NCBI RefSeq assembly: GCF_900103825.1
Contig: NZ_FNIF01000004.1
Coordinates: 1 to 64,000 of the forward strand
Reading direction: 5' to 3'
Source of the DNA: Paenibacillus sp. yr247
GTDB lineage: Bacteria > Bacillota > Bacilli > Paenibacillales > NBRC-103111
Length of the DNA: 64,000 bases
The translations under genes and the position numbers were made by a program. The stretch's first letter is position 1. The number at the start of each line of letters is the position of its first letter. The notes beneath the pieces were generated by a model, which saw only the letters and a list, made by a program, of their open reading frames with translations, did no database searches and was not told the origin of the DNA. Below, in pieces: positions 37,239-46,038 of the stretch.

Positions 37239-38156
37239 CTATCGCTCGAAACTATCCCGTAAAACAAATTGAATAACCGTTTCCGCGTATCGTTCAGGCT
37301 CCTCAAAACGAGGCATGTGACCGCTATCCTCAAAAAATTTTAGATATCCGTACTTTACGTTTTTCAAGAAAGTTTGTACATGGATATCACAGGTGACATA
37401 ATCATGTACTCCTTTTAGCAATAAGGCAGGACATTTTATTTGATGGAGCATTGACATAATTGATTGGTATATTGCTCCTTCACTATAAAGTTTCTTTTGA
37501 AACATTTGTTGCTTACCCCACCACTCTTTTGGAAAAGGGGCTTCCGAAACCACACGATCAAAGAAATATTTATCTGGACCATGAGTATACAGGTCCTCAC
37601 GCCTATCTCCTAAGTTGTTAAGAATCTGATTAAAACATATATTAAACAACTCTTCTAGTGAAGAATAATCTTTCTCAGCGGCTTTTAAACACATAGTAGC
37701 CCGTTCTTCATCCCCAATGTTTAAATAAATTCCAGCAGCTCCTCGAATCAAGGATCGTGCAGAAAGACTTAAATCAAAAGTCGGTGACTCAAAAATAAGT
37801 TTATCTATCGAATCAGGATAAGTATTTGAATAAAGTAACCCAATATATCCTCCAAAAGAGTGCCCAAGAACGGACCAACGGTCGATTCCTAATGATTTCC
37901 TTAAAGCCTCACAATCTTCAACGAGATCATTTAATTCAAATTTTTCATCTTCTTGGAGTGGGTCGGAGCGAAGTACTCCTCTTTGGTCAAAAGTAATTAA
38001 ATGAAGTTTTTTTGAGATTCGTTGTCCTTGAAATAACTCAAAATCGTAAGAACCTACGCCAGGTCCACCATGTAAGTATAACAATGGAACCGAATTCTCA
38101 TTGCCAAAAGAGTTTACAAATAAATTTTTACCACGGATGTTTATTTTTCCACTCAC
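37239..38156 (-). CDS. alpha/beta hydrolase, proline iminopeptidase-like
   Basis: GTG 38156 follows CAGGAGGGGA. The 305-residue protein has LLYLHGGPGVGSYDFELF (HGGPG oxyanion motif of peptidase family S33), FDQRGVLRSDP, the nucleophile GHSFGG and a late His in EDSGHMPRFEEPE. These fit the prolyl-aminopeptidase-like group. It may cleave N-terminal residues or hydrolyse small amides and esters. Confidence 0.88.
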   Translation of the reverse strand: MSGKINIRGKNLFVNSFGNENSVPLLYLHGGPGVGSYDFELFQGQRISKKLHLITFDQRGVLRSDPLQEDEKFELNDLVEDCEALRKSLGIDRWSVLGHSFGGYIGLLYSNTYPDSIDKLIFESPTFDLSLSARSLIRGAAGIYLNIGDEERATMCLKAAEKDYSSLEELFNICFNQILNNLGDRREDLYTHGPDKYFFDRVVSEAPFPKEWWGKQQMFQKKLYSEGAIYQSIMSMLHQIKCPALLLKGVHDYVTCDIHVQTFLKNVKYGYLKFFEDSGHMPRFEEPERYAETVIQFVLRDSFER

Positions 38157-38320
38157 TTTTATCCCCTCCTGGTCTAATTATATGTTTCTAAAAATTTTTT
38201 TCCTCCTCCTGTGGTCTGAAAAACCCGTATTTTTAATACATCTCATTTATTGAACACAACTTGATTAAACATAACTGAATTTTGAGTCAGTCCAAGAAAA
38301 GGTACCTAAGTCGATAACCG

Positions 38321-38620
38321 CTATATTAATTTGGTTATTGCTAAAAATCCCCAATAAAAAAATAAACAAGCAAGAAGAATTAGAAAGGTTTTCGCCAACC
38401 ACCAAGGACTATATTTCATAATCACTCCATATATCAAGCTCGACACGATATCAAATATAAAACCGAGTAATGAAAAATTACCAAAGGAGGGAAAGGCAGC
38501 AGAATGTTCAATTACACCTTTCTTTTCATGGTTTTCTTTTGTTAAACGCAACCCTGTTAGCAAGATACCGAATCCAATTAACCAAAGTACTGCAGTAACT
38601 ACAAGCCACCACCACTCCAT
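38321..38620 (-). CDS. small membrane protein, 99 residues
   Basis: Three hydrophobic segments (MEWWWLVVTAVLWLIGFGIL, FSLLGFIFDIVSSLIYGVIM, KTFLILLACLFFYWGFLAI) separated by short polar loops; ATG 38620 has GGGAGC upstream. No family is recognised. Possibly part of a small cluster of membrane genes. Confidence 0.65.
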   Translation of the reverse strand: MEWWWLVVTAVLWLIGFGILLTGLRLTKENHEKKGVIEHSAAFPSFGNFSLLGFIFDIVSSLIYGVIMKYSPWWLAKTFLILLACLFFYWGFLAITKLI

Positions 38621-38702
38621 TTAAAAGCACGCTCCCTACGGTTTATCTAAAACTCAAATAACAATAACAAGAATACTAAACATTGTTACCTTGGACTGTA
38701 GC

Positions 38703-38823
38703 TTATAATACTTTCTGTTCTTCTCGATACAACATCCAACCTACAACAAGTCCATATACCGCAGTAACAATATGAATCCAAGAAGGTGTTTTATCTACGA
38801 GAAGAACCAGCTGGCTGAATAAA
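38703..38823 (-). pseudogene. possible remnant of a small membrane protein
   Basis: A minus-strand frame reads LFSQLVLLVDKTPSWIHIV and GLVVGWMLYREEQKVL before its stop at 38703. It looks like coding sequence of a two-helix protein. However, its upstream part runs through the terminator at 38824-38859 and has no ribosome site, so it is likely the tail of a truncated gene. Confidence 0.35.
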
Positions 38824-38859
38824 CAAAAAAAGTGCCAACGGATCTCTCCGATGACACTT
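38824..38859 (-). terminator. intrinsic terminator of the 44-residue gene
   Basis: On the minus strand AAGTGTCATCGGA...TCCGTTGGCACTT, mostly paired, followed by T7. It ends the message of the small gene at 38911-39045. Confidence 0.8.
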
Positions 38860-38910
38860 CGCTCTAAATCAGTGAATGGTATCAAGGAGGCGGTTTCCCG
38901 CCCCCTTTTC

Positions 38911-39045
38911 TTAGGTAAATCTGTTTTTTATCCGCTCAAGAATGTTGCTGTTTCTTGCTCTGTAAACGCCAAAAATAACCGATCCCATGACTGCTGCTGC
39001 GGCTGCAGTTGATGCAACGATCTTTGTTTTATTTACCTGACGCAT
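38911..39045 (-). CDS. 44-residue protein with a glycine/alanine membrane helix
   Basis: ATG 39045 has GGAGGTG seven nt upstream; the stop TAA is at 38911-38913. The product is a basic head (MRQVNKTKI), one small helix (VASTAAAAAVMGSVIFGVYR) and a basic tail (RNSNILERIKNRFT). The separate ribosome site and the downstream terminator support a real monocistronic gene too short for usual gene calling. Function unknown. Confidence 0.65.
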   Translation of the reverse strand: MRQVNKTKIVASTAAAAAVMGSVIFGVYRARNSNILERIKNRFT

Positions 39046-39152
39046 TACGAACACCTCCACATTTTTTTGAGCGAACATGCTTAGTTTACCTTAGAATATG
39101 AACAAAAATTCAAGGTCTGGCTTTTTAAGGTGATTAGCTTAACGAAAGTAGT

Positions 39153-40136
39153 TTATAAGTTATAAAATATACGTTCCCCAGATAAAAAAGGAAGACAGTG
39201 TTTAGCACATAATAAAGGCATCCGTTCACTAATCCAAGGATGAACAGCTTCATTTTCCATGTGAAAAGCGTAATACCCGAAAATAGCCAACAACATAAAT
39301 CCTTCCAGTACAACAAAAACATCTTCAGGTACATCTATAAACCCATAATATCCCTTGAGAAATTGTATTCTATACTCAGCCGGAACCATTAAAGCCCCCA
39401 TTGAAACATCCAATAAATAATACCCGTATCCAAATAACCCAAAATCAATAAAGCATATTTCTTCTCCACTAGTTACAATAACATTACCCATGTTCAAATC
39501 ACCGTGGATGATGCCCCATGAGTCCTCTGCCTTGCCTATACTTTTGAGGCGAGAGTTAATCAACTGAATCGTTTCCTCAACAATGCGAAAATCTGGAGGA
39601 AGAATTATTTCCATCTTAACACCGCGTTGAATTTGCAATAGCATTTGATCGTTCCGTTCAATCCCCTGATTAGGTCTAGAGTTAGAACTAACACACTTGT
39701 AATACTCACGAAAAAATTTGTGAAGTTCAGCGATCATTGCCCCAAGTTTGGTGACAAACTCCTCGACTAGTACATCTTCCTTTTTCATATCCTTTCCGGT
39801 TACCCATGTAAGTAACGAACAATTAATATTCTTTCCATCATGCTCTATTTTTGTAATGAAGTCTCCGTAACAGTTACGAATAGGTTGTTGAACTATTAGC
39901 TTTGTTTGGATAGCTATTTCCTCTAGCAGTTGTAATTCGCTTATTAAGCCATTATTTGTATGTTGTAATCCTTCCAAATTTCCTGTAATTGGTTGATGAA
40001 TGCGAAGCAAGTATGAGTTCCCTTTGACTAGATCGCTGACTTTATAGGTCCTATTTTCACTATGTCTTAGAAATTCAATATCAGGATGAAAAATGCCATA
40101 TTTGCTAAGAACGTCGATTATAGCTTCATCAATCAT
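39153..40136 (-). CDS. APH-fold phosphotransferase, aminoglycoside/homoserine kinase-like
   Basis: ATG 40136 has AAAGGGAA upstream. The 327-residue protein has the kinase N-lobe (SYLLRIHQP), the Brenner motif IIHGDLNMGNVIV (catalytic Asp and Asn) and ICFIDFGLFGYGYYLLDV (metal Asp). Such APH-fold enzymes phosphorylate aminoglycosides, homoserine, choline or other hydroxyl groups; the substrate here is unknown. One of four APH-fold genes in the window. Confidence 0.85.
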   Translation of the reverse strand: MIDEAIIDVLSKYGIFHPDIEFLRHSENRTYKVSDLVKGNSYLLRIHQPITGNLEGLQHTNNGLISELQLLEEIAIQTKLIVQQPIRNCYGDFITKIEHDGKNINCSLLTWVTGKDMKKEDVLVEEFVTKLGAMIAELHKFFREYYKCVSSNSRPNQGIERNDQMLLQIQRGVKMEIILPPDFRIVEETIQLINSRLKSIGKAEDSWGIIHGDLNMGNVIVTSGEEICFIDFGLFGYGYYLLDVSMGALMVPAEYRIQFLKGYYGFIDVPEDVFVVLEGFMLLAIFGYYAFHMENEAVHPWISERMPLLCAKHCLPFLSGERIFYNL

Positions 40137-40203
40137 ATAAGGGATTCCCTTTCTTTGTATGTTAATTACAGAATCTAACATATTCGTTTTGTTTCCTCAA
40201 GTA

Positions 40204-40257
40204 TCCTGCCTATTAGAAAAGAATTAAGGCAACCGATTGACTAAATCGGCTGCCTTT
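40204..40257. repeat. dispersed hairpin element, copy 4
   Basis: Degenerate core CCTGCCTATTAG, then AAGGCaaCCGATT...AAATCGGctGCCTT (40226-40256) followed by TTCTT. A second core TGCCCGTTATA lies at 40270-40280. Confidence 0.6.
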
Positions 40258-40375
40258 TCTTGGTGATTATTGCCCGTTATATACCATACGTCGAACGGCC
40301 TGAATTGGAGCAGCAGCATCAATGAATAAAGGCTGCCGGTGTGGGCGATGGCCTTCGTTGCGGTGGTGATGCCTA

Positions 40376-41605
40376 TTACAGCTTCAAATAATTAACATTG
40401 CGGATATAAACAGTATCATCCTTGGCCGAAGCCTCGTCTGGTTCGTCATTAACCTCTTCGTCGCGCCGAACGTCGAACGCGCCTTCGTTCTTGATCAGCT
40501 TCGTTTGGACTACGCCGTACTGCTCGCCGTTACCGCTGATGACGCCATAATTCACGATGGATTCGATCGAGTCGAACAGCAGCTGCGGATCGATCTCTGC
40601 CGCAATGTCCAGCACCCCGTTTACGATGAAGGAAAGCGGCTCCGGCGAATATTTCAGCTCGTTCGGGGTTAAGCGATACTCGCCTTCCACGACGCGTAGC
40701 TTGCCAGCGTAGCTCAGTACCTCGACGGCGGGATCAGCAGTTACGGCCAACACGCTGTCTTTCAATTCCACTGGGCACAGGATCGCTCTTTCAGAGTGCA
40801 GACGGTCGACCGCCGCAGCAAGCCGTTCCGGCGTCACGTCGAGCTCGAACCGAAGCAGGCCGGTCGCATGGATGCGTCTATGTGGCAGTCTCCGCAGCAC
40901 GCCCGCATCTAATGTCAGGTCGCGGTCGATATAGTAAGTATCCGCAGGGATAGTCACGATCTTCGCCTTGTGCGCGTTTACGAGCTTGCCTGACAGCGCG
41001 GCCAGCAGCTGCTCGCGGATTACTAGCTCGCCCGTGAACTCCATATTGCGAAGCTTTTCTTCCAGTAGGGCGGCGTCGGCGTCAAGCAAGACGGCCTTGC
41101 CGCTGAAGGAGACCCTGGAGTCGGAAGGTAGTGTGCGAAGGAACAGGTCGTCGATATGGACCGGATCGCTAATCAGAAGCGCGTTATCCATGTATAGGGC
41201 GAGACGGCCGTTGTGCTGCACGATCTTCTGTTGGACGATGCTGAACACACCTTCCGGGCAAAAAATCGTGCCATTGACGATGATGCCGGCGATGCCGCGT
41301 TCCAGTGATTCGGCATCGGCATCCGGCCGGATGATGAGCGTCCCGTTGACCACAAGATACAGTGGGCTGCCGCCGTCAGGTGCAGCTCCGACCTCGTACC
41401 GGTCGTTCACCATGTGCAGCTTGCCGCCTTCCGGTATCTCGGCTTGCACGTTGATGTTTTTCTGGGCGACGTTTGCCAACAAGCCGATGGTCGCTTTGCT
41501 GTACAGCAGTAAATTCACGTTCTTGATCTTGCTTACGCCGTCCAGCGCCTGTTCTGCTGCCGTCGTGATGTCAAGCACATTGACGTTTTGAATCACTTTA
41601 TTCAT
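40376..41605 (-). CDS. 80-residue-repeat protein coupled to an ECF sigma factor
   Basis: ATG 41605 follows AAAAGGAGGGAT and overlaps the sigma-factor stop (ATGA). The 409-residue protein has no signal or membrane helix. It consists of five repeats of about 80 residues starting near 4, 83, 164, 243 and 324. Each has a V-N-G-x-L-x-I entry (YLVVNGTLIIRPDA at 83, LSFIVNGVLDIAAE at 324), a helix, a Gly-Ile turn (NGTIFCPEGV, YGVISGNGEQ) and a closing GKL-V strand. The end (YIRNVNYLKL) resembles the start (IQNVNVLDIT). It looks like a beta-rich solenoid. Role unknown; coupling to the sigma factor suggests a target or regulator. Visibly GC-rich. Confidence 0.75.
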   Translation of the reverse strand: MNKVIQNVNVLDITTAAEQALDGVSKIKNVNLLLYSKATIGLLANVAQKNINVQAEIPEGGKLHMVNDRYEVGAAPDGGSPLYLVVNGTLIIRPDADAESLERGIAGIIVNGTIFCPEGVFSIVQQKIVQHNGRLALYMDNALLISDPVHIDDLFLRTLPSDSRVSFSGKAVLLDADAALLEEKLRNMEFTGELVIREQLLAALSGKLVNAHKAKIVTIPADTYYIDRDLTLDAGVLRRLPHRRIHATGLLRFELDVTPERLAAAVDRLHSERAILCPVELKDSVLAVTADPAVEVLSYAGKLRVVEGEYRLTPNELKYSPEPLSFIVNGVLDIAAEIDPQLLFDSIESIVNYGVISGNGEQYGVVQTKLIKNEGAFDVRRDEEVNDEPDEASAKDDTVYIRNVNYLKL

Positions 41606-42081
41606 AGCGGGAATCCCTCCTTTTCTTGGTCTAGCTTTTTGCGCAAAAGTCGCAAAGCGGTATGAAGACGATAGCGGACGGTGGGGTGGGGGACACCTGA
41701 CCGATCGGCGATCTGCTTGCCGGTCATGCCCAAAATATAGCGTTGACGGACGACTTCGCAAAGCTGGGGAGGAAGGCACTCCAGCAGCTCTTCCGTCTTC
41801 AGACCCGCAAGGAAATCGACGTCAGTCCAGGGGTCGTACCCTTCGGGCAGAGCGGTCTCGAACTTCGTTCTCCGACGGCGGTCGTAAAGTATGTTCCTCA
41901 TCACCTTATAGAGCCACGCCCGTCGCTCGTACACCGCCAGACGCTCGAGTGTTACTGAATGGGCCAGAGCCCGGGCGAACGTCTCCTGCAGAAGATCTTC
42001 CGCTTCCTTGTCGTTGCCGGCGATGGACCTGGCAAACCGGTTCAATTCGGCATAGTGCACCTTGTACAGCTGTTCGATCAT
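41602..42081 (-). CDS. ECF-type RNA polymerase sigma factor
   Basis: The 159-residue protein has sigma region 2 (FARSIAGNDKEAEDLLQETF, then ERRAWLYKVMRNILYDRRRR) and region 4 (CEVVRQRYILGMTGKQIADR, HPTVRYRLHTALRLLRKKL). This is the normal ECF length. No anti-sigma gene with a membrane or ZAS domain is next to it; instead it is translationally coupled to the repeat protein. It likely directs RNA polymerase to its own promoter and a small regulon. Confidence 0.9.
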   Translation of the reverse strand: MIEQLYKVHYAELNRFARSIAGNDKEAEDLLQETFARALAHSVTLERLAVYERRAWLYKVMRNILYDRRRRTKFETALPEGYDPWTDVDFLAGLKTEELLECLPPQLCEVVRQRYILGMTGKQIADRSGVPHPTVRYRLHTALRLLRKKLDQEKEGFPL

Positions 42082-42473
42082 CGCGGCCCCCCTTTTCCCG
42101 GATCTGTCCTTTACATCTCCATTCGTCCTTCGCCTTTATAACGTTCGAGCGGGGAAAAGTGTTGGGCACGGCGCGAACTTTTTTTTCTGGACAGCGCAAT
42201 CCTTTCACAGCCCCAGAGTTTGGTAGTGAACCTCTGTATGAACGTAATATTTCTTGTGTCAAACTTACGACTTGTGAATCAACAAACACATCATCAATAG
42301 GTCTATACGCGAACTTCTGAAATCTCTGAGCCATCTGCATTTCAATCACATGCAATCAATTCCATCTCAAAAATGAAATATATTCCTAGCTCTTTTTCGC
42401 TGAACGATGTTAGATATTAATATTTCAAGATATACTTACCAATACCTGGTTTTGCAAAGTTCTAGAGCAGCAC
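42082..42473. other. intergenic region with a possible N-terminal gene remnant
   Basis: A minus-strand frame at about 42180-42340 starts MQMAQRFQKFAYRPIDDVFV and continues QVVSLTQEILRSYRG, then loses sense. It looks like the first 50 residues of a protein, but I cannot name the family. No other gene is seen. Confidence 0.3.
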
Positions 42474-42505
42474 AAAAAAAACTGCTGGGCTGAAACCCAG
42501 ACAGC
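42474..42505 (-). terminator. intrinsic terminator after the APH-like gene at 42576
   Basis: On the minus strand CTGtCTGGG...CCCAGCAG followed by T8. Confidence 0.85.
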
Positions 42506-42575
42506 ATGAATGATGTAATTGAACTAACATTGAATGTTTCATTAGAAGCGATTGGACCTACTCCAAGTTTACTGG

Positions 42576-43625
42576 TTATAAATTGAGATAATTATCTCCT
42601 ACCATTGAATGTAAAGCGTGCCGAAAGCTTCCCTCATAGTTTTTATTTTTTGGGTCAAGTGCATATTCGCAACGTGCAACGTATGCTAAACAATAAGTAG
42701 CCGCTGCAGAAATTTTAGTCATTTCTTCCATAGAAAATGTTTTACCACGGAAAAGTTCATATTCCTTTACGAAGTGATACGATTCTTCTTGTGATGGCGT
42801 GATCTTTATAGGGATATCCCATGTGGTAGTAAAAGTAGCTGCTGCGATTCCCAATATATTAAGCTCATCTTCTAATTTTAAACTATCCCAATCATAAATC
42901 ATTACTACCTCATTGTTTTCAAATCGAAAATGTTTGAGTGACCAATCTACGTGTCCTAACACAATGTGACCATTTATATGAATGACTGTTTTCTTTGCAT
43001 TTGCAGCGATTGCATCAATCCATTCAGCATCTTTTGATTTTTTATCAAAGTTGAATAAGGCATTATGAGGGATTGGATATAGGGTTTTACTAGAACAAAA
43101 TTGTCCATTAGTTAAATCATGCATACGTTTATGCGGCTCGGTTCTTCTGATCAACTCAACCAATGTTTTAGCTATTGCTCTTCTAATCTCTGGATTGTGG
43201 GCATCATTGATTTCACCGGGAGTTGCGAATACGTCTACTGTTGCAATTCCAACACCTAACTCCATAGGATCTAATATAACGGCTGGACATGGAAAGCCGC
43301 TTTCCGCAAGGGATTTTTGTACTCTCGACATAGCGGTTAAAGATTCTTTGGAAATCGCAGTTATTGTCTTCGTTGATGTAGGTTTATGTACTTTTAAAAA
43401 TATGTTATTTCCGTTTTCCAGTGCTAGTCCAAATGAAGCCCCCACACTAAATCCCAAATACAAACACGAGGATGTTGCACTTCCAAGATTATTTTCACAA
43501 AAATTGTTTATTTCTGACACTATTTCCTCAGCGTTAGCTGTGCCAAGTATGGAATTAGAAAGAATTATGTTCTCCTTGTCTTGTAAGGCTTCGTTTAAAG
43601 CTTCCTTCAAATTTTGTTTGTTCAA
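42576..43625 (-). CDS. APH-fold phosphotransferase with divergent catalytic motif
   Basis: TTG 43625 follows CAGGAGGGATGAGGC. The 349-residue protein has an N-lobe with NIFLKVHKP (ATP Lys) and a C-lobe with HIVLGHVDWSLKHFRFE and VMIYDWDSLKLED. The Brenner motif is H-V-D with His where the usual Asn stands (HGDxxxxN normally), while the later D-W-D is intact. It may be a kinase with altered metal coordination or a non-resistance family member. It is directly followed upstream by a methyltransferase gene about 30 nt away on the same strand. Confidence 0.78.
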   Translation of the reverse strand: MNKQNLKEALNEALQDKENIILSNSILGTANAEEIVSEINNFCENNLGSATSSCLYLGFSVGASFGLALENGNNIFLKVHKPTSTKTITAISKESLTAMSRVQKSLAESGFPCPAVILDPMELGVGIATVDVFATPGEINDAHNPEIRRAIAKTLVELIRRTEPHKRMHDLTNGQFCSSKTLYPIPHNALFNFDKKSKDAEWIDAIAANAKKTVIHINGHIVLGHVDWSLKHFRFENNEVVMIYDWDSLKLEDELNILGIAAATFTTTWDIPIKITPSQEESYHFVKEYELFRGKTFSMEEMTKISAAATYCLAYVARCEYALDPKNKNYEGSFRHALHSMVGDNYLNL

Positions 43626-43653
43626 TGCCTCATCCCTCCTGAAGATAAAGGTC

Positions 43654-44427
43654 CTACAACTTTCGGGCTGTCACAATAGGTTGGTAATATCCTGTATTCG
43701 TGGGGAGATGCCACTCAATATCTGAGAAACTAGTTATACTTAATGCTTTGTTAATATCCTCACGCAACAGTGCTCTGTATTCGGTTTTTTTATGTTTTGT
43801 TTTCCATTCACCGTTAATTTCTTGCATGATAAATTGGTTTATCGTATAAGTTTTACCGCCTCCCGCCCAATCCCACACCTGAAAAACAATCCGCTTACCC
43901 TCATCGAAAACACGCGGCTGTGTGGCTGATGGCTTCTCTTTTACCAACGAATCGTAGTCTCTTATGGTAATTAGAAGCAAGCCATTCTGATTAAGTTTTG
44001 TATTGATATTTTGAAAAGCTTTATATAAATCTCCATCTGTAAGGAGATGCGGAATCGCATTATCCGCAGACATAACTATATCAAACGATCCCGATACATC
44101 TTTATCCAACGAGCGAAAATCGGCCACACCAAAGTCTATTTTAACTCCGAAAGCTACTGCTTCTTTTTCGGCTCTTTTTACGGAACGGGGACTTATGTCA
44201 GTCGCACTTACATTGTACCCGTATTTCGCCAACCCGATTGCTTGTGTACCAATGCCGCAAGAACAATCCAAAAGTGAAATATTATTCGTGGTAGAAACAG
44301 TCAGTTTTGATTGGATGACTTTGTTGAGAACCTCACCTTGCCATGAGATCGCATGATTCCAATCAACAAATAAAAGATGATATTCTTTTGCCAGTTCATC
44401 ATAAAACTTTAGAACCGAATCATTCAT
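43654..44427 (-). CDS. class I SAM-dependent methyltransferase
   Basis: ATG 44427 follows GGAGTGAG. The 257-residue protein has motif I LLDCSCGIGTQAIGLAKYG, post-I SATDISPRSV, FDIVMSADNAIPHLL (motif II) and GLLLITIRDYDS. This build matches the glycine/sarcosine-type and related small-molecule methyltransferases. It lies 28 nt before an APH-like kinase on the same strand, and the two may form an operon that modifies one compound; this is inference. Confidence 0.88.
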   Translation of the reverse strand: MNDSVLKFYDELAKEYHLLFVDWNHAISWQGEVLNKVIQSKLTVSTTNNISLLDCSCGIGTQAIGLAKYGYNVSATDISPRSVKRAEKEAVAFGVKIDFGVADFRSLDKDVSGSFDIVMSADNAIPHLLTDGDLYKAFQNINTKLNQNGLLLITIRDYDSLVKEKPSATQPRVFDEGKRIVFQVWDWAGGGKTYTINQFIMQEINGEWKTKHKKTEYRALLREDINKALSITSFSDIEWHLPTNTGYYQPIVTARKL

Positions 44428-44640
44428 GCCTCTCACTCCAATCATTTGTATTTTGTATTAATTCTTCAAACTTGTAAATATGCCTTTTAAATTATTTTTT
44501 CCGTTAGCGTAATAAAACCTCAATTAACTCCAATTAAAGTCTTACTAAGTGTTTGAAAAATGACCAAAGCTTATAGTATAATCCGGTTTGGAATCAATTC
44601 CTCTCAAGGAAATTATGTAATTTCATTTCCTAAGTCGCTC

Positions 44641-45759
44641 TCATACACCGTTCCTGTAATCGGTGAGAACTTCATCTATTATGCATCTTGCGACGCCGGC
44701 GAACATTGGGTTGGTGTCCTTGTAGTAAGGGAGTGCAAACAATCCCATTGACAGCGCATAGCCGCGTCCACGAGCCCAGGTTGCGTCATCAGGCTGCAGC
44801 GCTGCACGGAATATTTCCCGTGTTTCTGCGGTGAGGATGCTCCATGCAAACAGCATGTCCCATGCGGGATCGCCCAAACCCATACATCCAAAGTCGATAA
44901 CGGTACTTATCCGCCCTTGTTCGATAAGCAAGTTCCCTGCATGAATGTCTCCGTGAATCCAGACTGCCGGCCCTTGCCACTCTGGCGCCTTAAGGGCTGC
45001 TTCCCAAGCTAAGGTTGCCATATCTTGATCGATCATCTCCTGCAGTTCTGCGATTGCTTTGCGAACGCCGATATCTCTCGGTGCAAGCGACATGCCTCGG
45101 GAAGATGCTGGGGGCGTAACATCGCCGAGATCGATCCGCTGCATGGCGGCTACGAATTGACCCATCACGGTCGCTGCTTGGCCTAGATCGTCGATGCGAC
45201 CGACTATCGCGTCCTCGCCTTTGAACCACCGATACACAGCCCATTGCCAAGGATAGCCCTTGTCAGGCACCCCAATCGCGAGTGGGGCAGGAATGGCAAG
45301 AGGTAGGTGCGGGGCAAGTCTTGGCAGCCACAACTGTTCCATCTCAGCCTGTCCAGTGGCCGATTCGATGCGAGGCATTCGCACGGCCATATCCTCCCCG
45401 AGCCGAAAAATTACGTTGTCCGTCCCGCTTGAATTGACTCGTTTGAGCGGTAACTCTGCCCATTGCGGAAATTGTGCAGCGAGTAACCGCTTCACGAGAG
45501 ATGCGTCAATCTCCACCTCGTTGGCATGCATCCTGCTTGTGTTTATCTGCGAAGTGTTTTTGTCTGAATCCGCTTCAGCAGTTAATTCCTCCAATGTGAT
45601 GCCCATTACTCGCGCGATTTGAACCATTTGATCCGGCAATAAGTCATGTTCTCCGTTAAGGATATACTCCATCAATGAATGGCTCGCTCCAATCTCGTCA
45701 GCAAGCCATTGAATCGACTTTTTATTTTGCTCTAACCACGTCTTCACTTGATTCATCTG
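44641..45759 (-). CDS. fusion of XRE-type HTH with aminoglycoside phosphotransferase
   Basis: ATG 45759 has GGAGGTTCTACT upstream. Residues about 1-60 form an XRE/Cro-type helix-turn-helix (SIQWLADEIGASHSLMEYIL, MVQIARVMGITLEELTAEA). Residues about 90-372 form a canonical APH kinase with MAVRMPRIE (ATP Lys side), IHGDIHAGNLLIEQG (catalytic HGD....N) and VIDFGCMGLGDPAWDMLFA. All catalytic residues are present. The combination of a DNA-binding head and an APH kinase is unusual. It is more GC-rich than its neighbours, suggesting transfer. Confidence 0.85.
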   Translation of the reverse strand, partial: QMNQVKTWLEQNKKSIQWLADEIGASHSLMEYILNGEHDLLPDQMVQIARVMGITLEELTAEADSDKNTSQINTSRMHANEVEIDASLVKRLLAAQFPQWAELPLKRVNSSGTDNVIFRLGEDMAVRMPRIESATGQAEMEQLWLPRLAPHLPLAIPAPLAIGVPDKGYPWQWAVYRWFKGEDAIVGRIDDLGQAATVMGQFVAAMQRIDLGDVTPPASSRGMSLAPRDIGVRKAIAELQEMIDQDMATLAWEAALKAPEWQGPAVWIHGDIHAGNLLIEQGRISTVIDFGCMGLGDPAWDMLFAWSILTAETREIFRAALQPDDATWARGRGYALSMGLFALPYYKDTNPMFAGVARCIIDEVLTDYRNGV

Positions 45760-45774
45760 AGTAGAACCTCCCAC

Positions 45775-46038
45775 AAATATTATTTATAATTGTTGCATGT
45801 CCAAACCATTTTAGTGATTTCATAACATCCATTCGCTCTCACTTTGTTTCCTATAGTTCTATCACCAGTTTCCATGACACGCTTTGTATTTTATAATAAA
45901 CAGGTCCATCAGATAAAATAAGACAATAGCTTTACGATTCAAAATAAGCCTCTATAAATGACAGTTTCCTTTTAAATGAACGATGATCATAGTTCCAACG
46001 TCTTAATTACGTAACAAGTTAAAAGAAGGAGCAATATC
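45775..46038. promoter_or_regulatory. divergent promoter region
   Basis: Separates the HTH-kinase gene (minus) from the 159-residue gene (plus). AT-rich, no operator palindrome that I can define with confidence. Confidence 0.3.

Noticed and set aside
40376-41605. Bactofilin or S-layer assignment for the repeat protein
   Set aside because: The repeat length (80) and the helix inside each unit do not fit bactofilin's short beta-helix turns, and no signal peptide or SLH motif is present.
41906-42355. Minus-strand frame of 149 codons upstream of the sigma factor
   Set aside because: It overlaps the sigma gene in another frame and is low-complexity basic sequence; only its first 50 codons look protein-like.
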